Numbered from the stretch's first letter, positions 1 to 8,784 are shown. The stretch: 60,995 nt of DNA from Bacillota bacterium (GCA_023412665.1 JAEZCA010000004.1:1-60995); one strand, 5' to 3'. Notes: generated from the letters alone by a model not told the origin. Program-made: numbers and translations.

Positions 1-837
1 CTGATCAACTGGCTGTTTGAGACCAATGCAGTCAGAGTTTGCCCTGAAGGCAAGCCATTTTGGTACACCTCGGGAACAATAGGTCCGTATTACATAAATA
101 CGCATTTCCTTTATGGCAGCGAAAGCAAAGCACTAGAGCTGCTTGAGAAGATCGACGCCGAGAAAGCTAAAAAACTGACATGTCCAGAAAGACTTCTGTC
201 GTCAGTGGAAGCAAATTATGCCTCGGATAGGATTTACAAGGGTCTTATAGATAGTATGCTGGACTTTATCAAGAGCAATATAGATGTTGAAAATATCGAT
301 TATGTGTCAGGAGGAGAAAGAAGGGATTGGTTCTTCTCGCTGCTTGTGGCAAAGGGCCTTGAAAAGCCCCATATTACAATATACAAGGACCTGTCTGCAG
401 CTATAACGGAAAATGGGGAGACCAGGGTTGCAGAATCCATATGCGGCGCCAGGGTTCTGCATGTTGCAGATCTTATTACGGAAGCCTCGAGCTATGAAAG
501 GGCCTGGATACCTGCGATAAAGAACATCTGCGGACAGATGACAGAGAGCATTGTCGTTGTAGACAGACTGCAGGGCGGAGCTGAGTTGCTTGAGAAAAAT
601 GATGTATGCTCATTTGCGATGGTTTCGATCAATAAAGAATTTTTTGATAAGGCTCTTGAGCTTGGGCATATCACAAAAGGTCAATATGATATGCTGCTTG
701 ACTACACCGCCGATCCGAGGGAATCCATGAGAAGCTTTATCAAAGAGCACCCCGAATTCATGGAAAATGCTTTGAAGGCAGATAGCCGCACCAAGGAACG
801 AGCACAGATGTGCATTGATAAAGGGATATATGCATAA
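1..837 (+). CDS. Orotate phosphoribosyltransferase-like protein (5' end outside window)
   Basis: The reading frame is already open at base 1, so the start lies upstream; 278 residues are visible and end at TAA 835-837. Early residues read FWYTSGTIGPYYINTHFLYG, which I recognise from clostridial proteins annotated as orotate phosphoribosyltransferase or PRTase-like. The middle (VSGGERRDWFFSLLVAKGL, then ARVLHVADLITEASS) resembles the PRPP-binding fold, with the ADLITEASS stretch where the PRPP loop is expected. That loop is not canonical, so catalysis of OMP synthesis is inferred, not shown. A GTG at 205 is only an internal codon. A strong hairpin follows the stop. The next gene is convergent, so this is the last gene of its transcript. 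Confidence 0.7.
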   Translation: MINWLFETNAVRVCPEGKPFWYTSGTIGPYYINTHFLYGSESKALELLEKIDAEKAKKLTCPERLLSSVEANYASDRIYKGLIDSMLDFIKSNIDVENIDYVSGGERRDWFFSLLVAKGLEKPHITIYKDLSAAITENGETRVAESICGARVLHVADLITEASSYERAWIPAIKNICGQMTESIVVVDRLQGGAELLEKNDVCSFAMVSINKEFFDKALELGHITKGQYDMLLDYTADPRESMRSFIKEHPEFMENALKADSRTKERAQMCIDKGIYA

Positions 838-877
838 GAAAATTATCCTTAACGCTGCTCATACTCTTGTGACATAT

Positions 878-922
878 AGATACGATAACCCGCCGGAATT
901 TTGGCGGGTTTTATCGTATCTT
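878..922. terminator. Hairpin terminator between convergent genes
   Basis: AGATACGATA and ACCCGCC on the left pair with GGCGGGT and TATCGTATCT on the right, with a small bulge and an 8-base loop. A short T run follows on the plus strand. It sits 40 bases after the phosphoribosyltransferase-like stop and just beyond the 3' end of the opposing phosphotransferase gene, so it may serve both. Confidence 0.75.
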
Positions 923-940
923 TGCTCAACATGGCAGCTA

Positions 941-2038
941 TCACTTATTTATCATCACATAGAGCTTTTGAAGTGCGTTTATGCCCCAAACCCCTTCATC
1001 GCTTGATTCCGTAAACATATACTCTTGCATCATGCGGTAGCCGAACTTGATAAGGATCATTTCCAAAATACACGTTTCATTAACCGCAGGAACATCCATG
1101 TATTCCGAAAGACCTTTCAAGTAGGCAGGAACAAGCCTGTGATAATTCTCCTCAAATTTTTCAGCATCCATTTCATCCACAATCAGGCTCGCAATGTCCT
1201 CACCAAGGAAACCCCAGCCCGTGGTATCCCAATCTATAAGCCTTATATGTCCATTTGAAAAGAATATGTTTTCGATCCAGAAATCCCGATGGGACAGCAC
1301 TACGGGGAGAGCTTTCAGCTTAGCGAATATTTCATCTTTACGGTCGTCAATATCAATGAGCAGCTGCTTCAGATGTTCAGGAATATCGCAGCCGGTTGAA
1401 CGAAGGTAGCTGTATTCAAAGGATTTACCGTCGACTAATTGTATTTTGTCGTCTCTTAGCATTTGCTTCAAGAACATCGGTATACGGCATTGTTCGGATA
1501 CAAGAAAATCATATGTAAATGTCTGAGTATGCCACTGGCTGAACTCTCTTTCCAGGAAATCAACATCTCCGAGGCATATGATTTTTTTAAAAGCCTCGGA
1601 CTGGCTGGAAAGCCTGCCTTGAAAATGTCCCAGTTCCAACGCGGCTTGTTCAAGCATTTCGATAGTGAGATTGCTGCCTGATACTCCATCGATGTACTCC
1701 ATCCAGATTTGTGTTTCATTATCGTTCATTTCCATGTGATAACACTCAGGCCAACGTAACAGATCGGTGAATGACTTGCCCATATCTGATGCGTAAAGGT
1801 CATATTCTCTTCGCCATGAATTCGGGTCACCTGGGCGCTCCCATTTTTGCTGTATCTTCAAAACGACCTTATATGGTATTTCTTTGTTGTCAACGGTTAT
1901 GGCAATGCCTGTGATAAGCTGCACGTCGCCTAATGTCCCGCCATGCAGCTGCTTCGTCTGGTAATCGGCGCTGACTATACTTGTTTGAAATATTTTGTTC
2001 AAAACGTTTATCAGTGTTTCAAGTTCTATTTTATTCAT
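941..2038 (-). CDS. Aminoglycoside phosphotransferase/choline kinase-fold protein
   Basis: A 365-residue protein of the APH/choline kinase fold. The catalytic loop is SHRDFWIENIFF, which fits the HxDxxxxN Brenner motif, and the metal-binding loop is LIDWDTTGWG (DxD). An N-terminal kinase lobe with IAITVDNKEIPYKVVLKIQQ supplies the expected nucleotide-binding lysine. The substrate cannot be read from sequence: aminoglycosides, macrolides, sugars and small alcohols are all substrates in this family. GGAGG lies 9 bases before ATG 2038. The start overlaps the rsgA stop as ATGA, so the two genes are translationally coupled and share the attenuated leader upstream of rsgA. That context makes a role linked to ribosome stress or drug modification plausible, but this is inference. 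Confidence 0.85.
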   Translation of the reverse strand: MNKIELETLINVLNKIFQTSIVSADYQTKQLHGGTLGDVQLITGIAITVDNKEIPYKVVLKIQQKWERPGDPNSWRREYDLYASDMGKSFTDLLRWPECYHMEMNDNETQIWMEYIDGVSGSNLTIEMLEQAALELGHFQGRLSSQSEAFKKIICLGDVDFLEREFSQWHTQTFTYDFLVSEQCRIPMFLKQMLRDDKIQLVDGKSFEYSYLRSTGCDIPEHLKQLLIDIDDRKDEIFAKLKALPVVLSHRDFWIENIFFSNGHIRLIDWDTTGWGFLGEDIASLIVDEMDAEKFEENYHRLVPAYLKGLSEYMDVPAVNETCILEMILIKFGYRMMQEYMFTESSDEGVWGINALQKLYVMINK

Positions 2039-3117
2039 TTCTTATAACCTCCGTTTTTCTTCATTTGCCTGCTCAGCTTCGACATCGACTTGCCAAATAC
2101 TCGCATTTCACTAAAATAACCCGCTCTGTCTTCTACAAATTTGTTTTCCTGCTTCTGATCGAGGTATTGCTCCCATCGCTCCCGGGGCAGGGAGCCATCA
2201 CTGAGTGCGGCAAGAACAGCACAGCCGGGTTCGGTTTTGTGGCGACAGTCAGTAAAACGGCATTGTGTGAATAATTCCTCCACATCGTTAAATACTGCGC
2301 TTATTCCTTCGTCCGCGTCAAACAGTCCAAGCTCACGCATCCCCGGCGTATCTATGACCATTGCACCGGATGGGAGCATTAAGAGCTGACGGTGTGTCGT
2401 AGTGTGGCGTCCGCGGCTGTCGTCCTCCCTTATAGCTTTTACAGCCATTACCTGCCGATTCATCAGAGCGTTGAGCAGCGAAGATTTGCCCACACCGGAC
2501 ATCCCAAGGAAAACTAAAGTCTTGCCGGGCTGTAAATATTCACTTAATGAGTTAAATCCAAAACCTGTGTGACTGGAAACTGCATGTACCGGTACATTTA
2601 CAGCGATCTTCCGAACATCTGCAATCTTTGCGTCAAAATCAGGGCACAAATCAGCTTTTGTCAATATTATTACAGGCTGACTGCCGCTTTGCCGTGCCTG
2701 TGTCAGATAACGCATGATACGATTGACATTGAAATCCCAATTTAATGACGATACGATAAAAACGAAATCAAAATTCGCTGCAACCACCTGCTCCAAAACA
2801 GTCTTGACATATCCGGAAGCATGTCCTGAAAAATCACTGCGTCCGAATTTGGACCTGCGGGGAAGTGTTTTGAGAATCTGACTATCTCCGCTGAAATTAT
2901 AGTTTATCAGCACAAAATCACCTGTTGTTGGAAACTCCTCAATACCACCATTATAGTAGGTGCTTGACTTCAATCTTCCATAGCACTCACCATGTTCACA
3001 GATTAGAGCATAACGCTCCTTGTGAACAGCAGTAACTCTTGCAGGTATAGAATTATCCTGTGCGATATCGATTGACGAAAGTATTGTTGGGTTAAATCCG
3101 TAATCTGTTAAATTCAT
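2035..3117 (-). CDS. rsgA: Ribosome small subunit-dependent GTPase A (RsgA/YjeQ-like)
   Basis: A 360-residue circularly permuted GTPase that acts in 30S subunit maturation. An N-terminal OB-fold region (about residues 25-95) precedes the G domain, whose motifs come in permuted order: G4 ILTKADL, then G1 GMSGVGKSSLLNAL, G2 region SRGRHTTTH, and G3 DTPGMRELG. A C-terminal zinc site follows, with Cys-x4-Cys-x-His-x5-Cys in QCRFTDCRHKTEPGC. The N-terminus (MNLTDYGFNP) matches the accessory RsgA paralogues of Firmicutes rather than the housekeeping copy beside prpC/pknB. AAGGAGGAG stands directly before ATG 3117. It is the first gene of the operon with the phosphotransferase and is preceded by a leader-peptide attenuator. 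Confidence 0.92.
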   Translation of the reverse strand: MNLTDYGFNPTILSSIDIAQDNSIPARVTAVHKERYALICEHGECYGRLKSSTYYNGGIEEFPTTGDFVLINYNFSGDSQILKTLPRRSKFGRSDFSGHASGYVKTVLEQVVAANFDFVFIVSSLNWDFNVNRIMRYLTQARQSGSQPVIILTKADLCPDFDAKIADVRKIAVNVPVHAVSSHTGFGFNSLSEYLQPGKTLVFLGMSGVGKSSLLNALMNRQVMAVKAIREDDSRGRHTTTHRQLLMLPSGAMVIDTPGMRELGLFDADEGISAVFNDVEELFTQCRFTDCRHKTEPGCAVLAALSDGSLPRERWEQYLDQKQENKFVEDRAGYFSEMRVFGKSMSKLSRQMKKNGGYKK

Positions 3118-3166
3118 AGCTCCTCCTTAAGAATTAGCAAATTGATACATTAACGATAGGCAGAAA

Positions 3167-3352
3167 AGAACCGCAGCAAGCAGCCTTCTTTAAGCTGCAA
3201 ACTGCGGTTCTTAGCAGGTGATGCCAGTGTTGAAATAAACACGGGCATACCTGTTCGTATGCCCGTAGTAGTTAACAGTATTCACGAAAGGTTACTCAGA
3301 GCGGCACAACAATAAAAGGGTGTATATTACACCTTATAAATATTGTTCTGCC
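3167..3352 (-). promoter_or_regulatory. Transcription attenuator leader of the rsgA-phosphotransferase operon
   Basis: Reading the minus strand after the leader peptide stop, three hairpins follow. The first (3303-3352) pairs GGCA and AACAATA with TATTGTT and TGCC around an inner GGTGT/ACACC stem. The second (3241-3266) is a perfect 10-bp stem, ACGGGCATAC against GTATGCCCGT. The third (3167-3212) is an 11-bp AAGAACCGCAG/CTGCGGTTCTT stem with an inner GCAGC/GCTGC helix, and it runs into TTTTCT like an intrinsic terminator about 50 bases before rsgA. A short peptide ORF, alternative stems and a terminator ahead of a ribosome-related gene is the design of erm and ABC-F attenuators. No antiterminator pairing was worked out. 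Confidence 0.75.
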
Positions 3353-3364
3353 CGATATTCAGTT

Positions 3365-3397
3365 TTAGACGAAAACCACCTTAGAAACGATTGTCAT
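3365..3397 (-). CDS. Leader peptide MTIVSKVVFV
   Basis: A 10-codon ORF (ATG at 3397, TAA at 3365-3367) with a strong Shine-Dalgarno AAAGGAG at 3409-3415, 11 bases upstream. It stands at the head of the long rsgA leader, just before the first hairpin. Its size, hydrophobic V/F-rich sequence and position fit a regulatory leader peptide on which a stalled or slowed ribosome would reset downstream RNA folding. There is no homology evidence, since the peptide is too short. The function is inferred from layout. Confidence 0.65.
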   Translation of the reverse strand: MTIVSKVVFV

Positions 3398-3510
3398 TAA
3401 CCAAACAGCTCCTTTCGTTCTCTGCGAAGCACAAAAATCATCACAGATAAATCGTTAAGCTTAGCATATCATAGCTTCGGATTTTTTTCTTTACATTTTT
3501 TAATTAAAAA

Positions 3511-3539
3511 AATATAATACTAATAAATGCAAAAATCAA
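3511..3539 (-). promoter_or_regulatory. Sigma-A-type promoter for the rsgA leader
   Basis: On the minus strand, TTGATT (3534-3539) and TATATT (3511-3516) are separated by exactly 17 bases. Transcription would start near 3504, giving about 90 bases of untranslated RNA before the leader-peptide ribosome binding site. Confidence 0.55.
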
Positions 3540-3547
3540 ATGCTTTG

Positions 3548-3837
3548 ATGAGGGATAGTAAGTTATTGATATGCATCAGCAGAGAGCCCTGCCGGGTGGG
3601 AAAGGGTGTTGCAGCTATAGCTGAACAGGCCTCGGAGCATTGCACCGAAAAGCATTTTGCCTAGTAGGCTGCAACGGAAGCAACCGTTATTTCTGCAAGG
3701 TATTATCCAAGGGATTGAAAGCCCTTTGGACGTACTTATCAAGGCCTGTGCTGCAAAGCAATGGCGAACCGGGGTGGCACCGCGAAACACAGCTCTCGTC
3801 CCCAGGATATATTCCTGGCGATGGGAGTTTTTTTATT
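3548..3837 (+). ncRNA. T-box riboswitch upstream of the MetRS-like gene
   Basis: Stem I begins with GAGG (3550-3553) pairing CCTC (3630-3633), and its 5' loop GATAGTA contains the conserved AGTA (3557-3560). AGTTAT (3561-3566) pairs ATAGCT (3617-3622), leaving the specifier loop GAACAGG (3623-3629). By the usual layout (GAA, codon, purine) the specifier is CAG; no AUG lies there. The antiterminator T-box sequence is at 3767-3784, with TGGC at 3775-3778. The fourth base C should pair with a G discriminator on tRNA. A terminator (3793-3837) with CCAGGA/TCCTGG and seven T follows. Uncharged cognate tRNA would favour read-through into the synthetase-like gene. Confidence 0.88.
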
Positions 3838-3872
3838 GTGAAATAATTCGACGAAAAAATGGAGGCAGGATC

Positions 3873-5936
3873 ATGAACGAAGAGAGAACAGGTACGGCCG
3901 CAAGACCGTCATTCCCCAAAAGAGCAGTTGTTACAGCCGGAATGCCGTACGGTAATAAGGAACTTCATCTCGGGCATATCGGGGGTGTATTTGTTCATGC
4001 GGATACTTTTGCGAGATTTTTAAGAGACCGCATTGGAAAGGATAATGTAATTTTCGTTTCAGGCACTGACTGCTACGGATCTCCCATTCTGGAAAGCTAC
4101 AGGCAGCTGGTGGCCGACGGTCAGTTTGAAGGAACCATAAATGACTTTGTTCTGATGAATCACAGCAAGCAAAAGGATGTATTAAAAAAGTACAGTATCA
4201 GCAATAACTTATTTGCGGCGTCAAGTATAGGCAGAGCTTCAGAGATCCACCTTTCATTCTCTGACTGGTTTATTACCACACTGTATAACAATGGGCATCT
4301 TCAAAAAATTTCAACTCTTCAGTTTTATGACACGGAGCGGCAGGTATTTCTGAACGGACGCCAGGTCACAGGCCGTTGCCCTATTGCGGGCTGCTCGTCA
4401 GAAAGAGGCTATGCTGATGAATGCTCTCTGGGACATCAGTATATGCCCTCCGAGCTGATAAATCCAATCAGTACCATTTCAGGAAAAACACCCGAAATGA
4501 AAGAAGTGACCAACTGGTACTTCAAGCTTGAGTATTTTCAGAAGCTGCTGGAAACATGGGTGGGGAGCTTGGAACAGAAGCCGGGTACCAGAGCGTTTGT
4601 GCCAAAGAGTATAAGAGAATTTCTGGAGCCACCTGTCATATATATAAAGAAGGAAATGACTGAGCTTCTGGATTCGATGCTTGACGATCTGCCGGAGCAT
4701 CAAATAATAAATGAAGAAAACAAATCATCGGTCAAAGTAGTTTTCAAACGGCTATCAGACAGAGAGAAGGCTTGCAAGCTCCTGACTGAAAAATCGATAC
4801 GCTTCAGGACAGGTAAAACTCTTGTCCCGTTCAGGCTTACCGGAAATATCGAATGGGGAGTACCTGCGCCGAAGCTTGAAGATATGGAGGGTCTGACTGT
4901 ATGGGTATGGCCCGAATCCTTATGGGCACCTGTATCATTCACTATGGCGTATCTGGAGGAGAAAACATGCTCTGAATCAGATGCTTGCAGGAATAAAACA
5001 GGGAGCACATCAGCGAAATCTGACTTTGATATGAATGTATGGAAGGACTGGTGGTGTTCGAAGGAATCAAAGGTTTACCAATTTATCGGAGAGGATAATG
5101 TTTACTTCTACGGGCCTGCGGAGATGGCAATGTTCATGGGACTCAATGAGAATGGTCCTTCAGCCGGTCCCGAGGATGGAATGATGCAGCTGCCGGAGCT
5201 AATCGTTAACAATCATCTGCTGTTCCTTGACAAAAAGGCCAGCAGCAGCGGTAATGTCAAGCCTCCCAAGGCTGAAGAGCTACTGGAATATTATACTGCG
5301 GAGCAGCTAAGGGCGCATTTTCTTGGATTGGGTCTGGGTATCAGAAGTGTGGGTTTCCAGCCAAAGCCTTTTAATCCAAAGGCAAATGAAAGGGACAGCG
5401 ATCCGGTGCTCAAAGAGGGCAATCTGCTTTCGAATGTTTTCAACAGAGCGGTGCGCTCATGCTTTTATACAGTGCAGAAGTATTATGATTCTGTGATACC
5501 GGTGATGGATATCAGTGCAGAAGTGCTGGAGAGTTCAACAAATGTCATATTGGAATATGAAAGACTGATGTCCCAATATCAATTCCATGTCGTAATGAAT
5601 CTTATGGATGACTATATACGCAGTATAAACAAATATTGGTCGAGGTTCATGCGTGAGGCAGATGATAACAATGATTCCAACCTTAGGTCAAGAGTACTTG
5701 CTGATTCCTTCCACATGGTGAGAACGGCGGCAGTGCTTATGCATCCAATTGCTCCGGAGGGTACTGAAATGATCAGGGATTACCTGGGGCTTGGAGAAGA
5801 ATGCTGGAGCTGGGAGCGAATTTTTGACACAGTATATGATTTTATGGATGACCCATACAAGCATAAGCTGAAATTCCTTGAGCCGAAGACGGATTTTTTC
5901 ACAAAGCATCAAAGCCAGCTTAAGGTTGTTACCTAG
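3873..5936 (+). CDS. Divergent methionyl-tRNA synthetase paralogue (class I tRNA ligase family)
   Basis: A 687-residue protein; ATG 3873 follows GGAGG at 3861-3865. Order along the chain: HIGH-type HLGH at residues 32-35, a TDCYGSP segment where true MetRS has a D-x-HG motif, a zinc-knuckle region with CPIAGC and ECSLGH, an extra segment of about 80 residues (roughly 245-325), WGVPAP, then VWVWPES in place of the usual YVWxDAPIGY, and DKKASSS near 452-458 in place of KMSKS. A helical anticodon-binding-type C-terminus follows, without an obvious tRNA-binding EMAP domain. The fold is clearly MetRS, but several substrate-pocket and catalytic motifs differ. It may charge another amino acid, make an aminoacyl-adenylate, or be a resistant paralogue. 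It stands alone behind the T-box. Confidence 0.8.
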   Translation: MNEERTGTAARPSFPKRAVVTAGMPYGNKELHLGHIGGVFVHADTFARFLRDRIGKDNVIFVSGTDCYGSPILESYRQLVADGQFEGTINDFVLMNHSKQKDVLKKYSISNNLFAASSIGRASEIHLSFSDWFITTLYNNGHLQKISTLQFYDTERQVFLNGRQVTGRCPIAGCSSERGYADECSLGHQYMPSELINPISTISGKTPEMKEVTNWYFKLEYFQKLLETWVGSLEQKPGTRAFVPKSIREFLEPPVIYIKKEMTELLDSMLDDLPEHQIINEENKSSVKVVFKRLSDREKACKLLTEKSIRFRTGKTLVPFRLTGNIEWGVPAPKLEDMEGLTVWVWPESLWAPVSFTMAYLEEKTCSESDACRNKTGSTSAKSDFDMNVWKDWWCSKESKVYQFIGEDNVYFYGPAEMAMFMGLNENGPSAGPEDGMMQLPELIVNNHLLFLDKKASSSGNVKPPKAEELLEYYTAEQLRAHFLGLGLGIRSVGFQPKPFNPKANERDSDPVLKEGNLLSNVFNRAVRSCFYTVQKYYDSVIPVMDISAEVLESSTNVILEYERLMSQYQFHVVMNLMDDYIRSINKYWSRFMREADDNNDSNLRSRVLADSFHMVRTAAVLMHPIAPEGTEMIRDYLGLGEECWSWERIFDTVYDFMDDPYKHKLKFLEPKTDFFTKHQSQLKVVT

Positions 5937-6090
5937 GATGTCCAGATTTTCGAGGGAGTTCACATTACAATTATTGCTTAAATAATTCCTGTATGGTACT
6001 ATCAAGAGCAGGATATTAGAGGTTTTATTCCAATAATATGTCATATAATGTGAGATCAGTATCCCATAACCTATTAAGGATGGTGTCAAA

Positions 6091-7416
6091 TTGAGAAAGA
6101 TAGTTATATTATTACTGGCAGCACTTCTGCTTACAGGCTGCACAGTGTCAATAAAAAATAAATCCGGCAATGAGGGTCAGAAGGATATTACAGTAAGTGT
6201 CCCTGACAGCGTACAGGATAAAGGTATTGAGTCCGATTATAACGACGGGCAAAATGCACAACCGGCATCGGCGCAAGAGAATAACACTGCACAGGAGAAT
6301 GAGACTGAGCAGGGGGCAGATGTGAACGTTTCTGCCGAAACTGATGCGGAAAATTCTCCAGTTGTCCAGAGTAATTGGAATACTTCTGTCAGCAGAGATT
6401 CAATAACAGAGAACTGGTATGTCGGTATGATTGGAAATGCCAAAATACATGCAAGATTTGACATATCGGACTATAAGGTAACAGGCAGCTACTATTACGA
6501 CAAGTATAAATCAGAAATCCCGCTGGATGGATATATTGACGATGGAATTCGCGGCATGCTTTGGATGCGTCTTACTGAAGATACTGATAAAAAAGGGTCT
6601 ATATATGCTTTGTTCAGAGTGGATGAGTACATTCAGGGGTTCTGGAAATCAGGCGATACCATCTACCCCATGTACCTGATCAAAGAAGGCGCAAATGTCG
6701 AGCCTCCAAAGCCTGCAGGAGATGAAGCGCTGGCATACAAGGGCTTATGGTATGGCAGCCGGAGCTATTATTCAGGGGGAGAAGTCACCTTCACGCCACT
6801 TTTCAGCGACCTTTTATTCTACGATTTAAGTGCATACAGCGGAGCTCATTCAGGATCGCTTGAAAGCTTTGGCATTATCGAAAAAGACGGTCTGAATACA
6901 GTTTTTATTGATAATGCCTATGAAAGTAATGAAAATGTCGTTTTCAGCTTTAAGCTGAAGGATAAAGCACTTGTGCTTGATTCAAACATGTATGATTATA
7001 TGTGTGGTATGGGAGTCGCATTCTCTGCAGAGTATACGAGGGAAAGGCCTGATGTGCCTATGCCGACTGCACAGGATGCCGGAATAGTTGATTCGGAAGA
7101 GATGGAAAAAGCATTCAGGGAGATCACCGGAGAAGATTTTAGGAACTTCATTGCATATACACAATTTGTCCAGTATGAGGATGTCACGATAGATGGCAGG
7201 CCGGCTAAAGCAGGGAAATCGTATCTGAGAGGGATGGCGGGTATGTGCTTCTATATTGTTGCAGATAATGAAATATATGCCGCATATACAGACTATGAAA
7301 ATATCCGTTATTATACAAATGACAAGAAGTATGCCGATAATATGCCGGAACCAATGAAGGAGTGGGCATCAGTACAAGATGTAAAAATACAATACAACTA
7401 TAAAGAGACCAAATGA
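6091..7416 (+). CDS. Secreted lipoprotein of unknown function
   Basis: A 441-residue protein starting at TTG 6091, with AAGGATGG about 8 bases upstream. It has a lipoprotein signal peptide ending in the lipobox LLTGC (about residues 13-17), so it should be anchored on the outer face of the membrane. Residues 20-100 are low-complexity and rich in Asn, Gln, Glu and Ala, a typical linker. The remainder holds two tryptophan- and tyrosine-rich stretches (ENWYVGMIGNAKIHARFDI; YKGLWYGSRSYYSGGEVTF) that look like related beta-rich units. I do not recognise the family. The next gene, another lipoprotein, starts 15 bases after the stop, so the two probably form an operon. Confidence 0.8.
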   Translation: MRKIVILLLAALLLTGCTVSIKNKSGNEGQKDITVSVPDSVQDKGIESDYNDGQNAQPASAQENNTAQENETEQGADVNVSAETDAENSPVVQSNWNTSVSRDSITENWYVGMIGNAKIHARFDISDYKVTGSYYYDKYKSEIPLDGYIDDGIRGMLWMRLTEDTDKKGSIYALFRVDEYIQGFWKSGDTIYPMYLIKEGANVEPPKPAGDEALAYKGLWYGSRSYYSGGEVTFTPLFSDLLFYDLSAYSGAHSGSLESFGIIEKDGLNTVFIDNAYESNENVVFSFKLKDKALVLDSNMYDYMCGMGVAFSAEYTRERPDVPMPTAQDAGIVDSEEMEKAFREITGEDFRNFIAYTQFVQYEDVTIDGRPAKAGKSYLRGMAGMCFYIVADNEIYAAYTDYENIRYYTNDKKYADNMPEPMKEWASVQDVKIQYNYKETK

Positions 7417-7431
7417 TATCAAAGGTGATTA

Positions 7432-8784
7432 ATGAACAGGCTAATAAATACATCAGTCATTGTACTTCTGTTTTTTTCATTGCTGTTGTCAGGCTGCGGA
7501 GCAATAAGTGATCCGCGAGCGGGAGATTCCGGAATAAACATCCCTGGCAGTATTGACAGGGATGGTAATGGTAATGAGCAAGACAGAATAAAAGAACTTC
7601 AAAACGGTGACGGCGGTAATATTGAACCGGACAGCAGCAAGCCGGATGATTCAGAACCGGTCGATGAGCCGCCTCGAGACGCAGATGCTGATATTGCAGC
7701 CAGAATAAAAGAGATGACTCTGGATGAAAAAATAGGCCAGATGTTCATTGTTGGTTTCAAAGGTACCAAGATCACACAGGAGCTGCATGATATGCTGGAA
7801 ACAAGAACACCCGGGGGAGTGATCCTCTTTCGCAGCAACATACAGACCCCTGAACAGACGCTTGAATTGATCAATTCAATAAAGGGTATAAATAGCGGCA
7901 GAGAGCCACTCTTTGTTTGTGTGGATGAAGAGGGCGGCAGGGTAAGCAGGATGCCGGAGGCATTGAGTGATATACCGTCTGCCGGATCTATCGGAGAATA
8001 TGGTGATATACAAGTAGCATACGATATTGGTTCATTGCTGGCTGAGGAGATTTCTTCCTTTGGCTTTAATATGAATTTTGCTCCTGTACTTGACATAATG
8101 AGCAATCCGGACAATACTGTGATAAGTGACAGATCGTTCGGAAATACAGCACAAGTCGTAACTGAGCATGGAATAGAGCTCATGAGAGGGATCAGGGACA
8201 AAGGCATTATTCCTGTAGTAAAGCATTTTCCAGGCCATGGGGATACATTGGCAGATTCCCATAGTGAGTTGCCGGTGGTGGAGCATGATATGAGCCGGCT
8301 GACAGCCTTTGAACTGATACCCTTTCAAAAGGCGGTCGACGAAAATGCTGACGCAGTCATGGTAGCACATCTGCTTATGAAAAAAATCGATCCAAAGCAT
8401 CCCGCTGCAATGTCAAAGGCTGTAATAACGGATCTTCTGAGAGATCAAATGGGATTTCAAGGAGTAGTTGTGACTGATGACATGACAATGGGGGCTATAA
8501 CAAAAAACTATGATATAGGTGATGCGGTTGTCAGCTCTGTTATTGCAGGAAGTGATATAATATTGGTCTGTCATGGCTATGATAAGCAGATAGAAGCTAT
8601 TGATGCTGTAAGATCAGCTGTTGAAACAGGCTACATTGAAGAGGCCAGAATAGATGAAAGCGTTCTTAGGATATTAAGGCTCAAAGCCAAATACGGGCTG
8701 GAAGACAGGATCATTGAGAGCGTCGATACAGAAGGGCTGAACAAAAAAATTGATGGACAATTGGCCAAATGGTATAATAGGTAA
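7432..8784 (+). CDS. nagZ: Glycoside hydrolase family 3 lipoprotein, beta-N-acetylhexosaminidase (NagZ-like)
   Basis: A 450-residue protein with a lipobox (LLLSGC) and a short charged linker before the GH3 domain starting near residue 90 (AARIKEMTLDEKIGQMFIVG). The NagZ signature KHFPGHGDT...DSHSELP is present, including the His/Asp pair used as acid-base in this subfamily. The nucleophile aspartate is in VVTDDMTMGAI. Only the single TIM-barrel domain is present, as in Gram-positive NagZ without a C-terminal extension. It likely removes N-acetylglucosamine from peptidoglycan fragments outside the membrane, in wall turnover. ATG 7432 follows AAAGGTG. It sits directly behind the lipoprotein at 6091. 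Confidence 0.93.
   Translation: MNRLINTSVIVLLFFSLLLSGCGAISDPRAGDSGINIPGSIDRDGNGNEQDRIKELQNGDGGNIEPDSSKPDDSEPVDEPPRDADADIAARIKEMTLDEKIGQMFIVGFKGTKITQELHDMLETRTPGGVILFRSNIQTPEQTLELINSIKGINSGREPLFVCVDEEGGRVSRMPEALSDIPSAGSIGEYGDIQVAYDIGSLLAEEISSFGFNMNFAPVLDIMSNPDNTVISDRSFGNTAQVVTEHGIELMRGIRDKGIIPVVKHFPGHGDTLADSHSELPVVEHDMSRLTAFELIPFQKAVDENADAVMVAHLLMKKIDPKHPAAMSKAVITDLLRDQMGFQGVVVTDDMTMGAITKNYDIGDAVVSSVIAGSDIILVCHGYDKQIEAIDAVRSAVETGYIEEARIDESVLRILRLKAKYGLEDRIIESVDTEGLNKKIDGQLAKWYNR

Noticed and set aside
3657..3872. In-frame extension of the MetRS-like protein upstream of ATG 3873
   Set aside because: It runs through the T-box and terminator and lacks a ribosome site; GGAGG stands directly before 3873.
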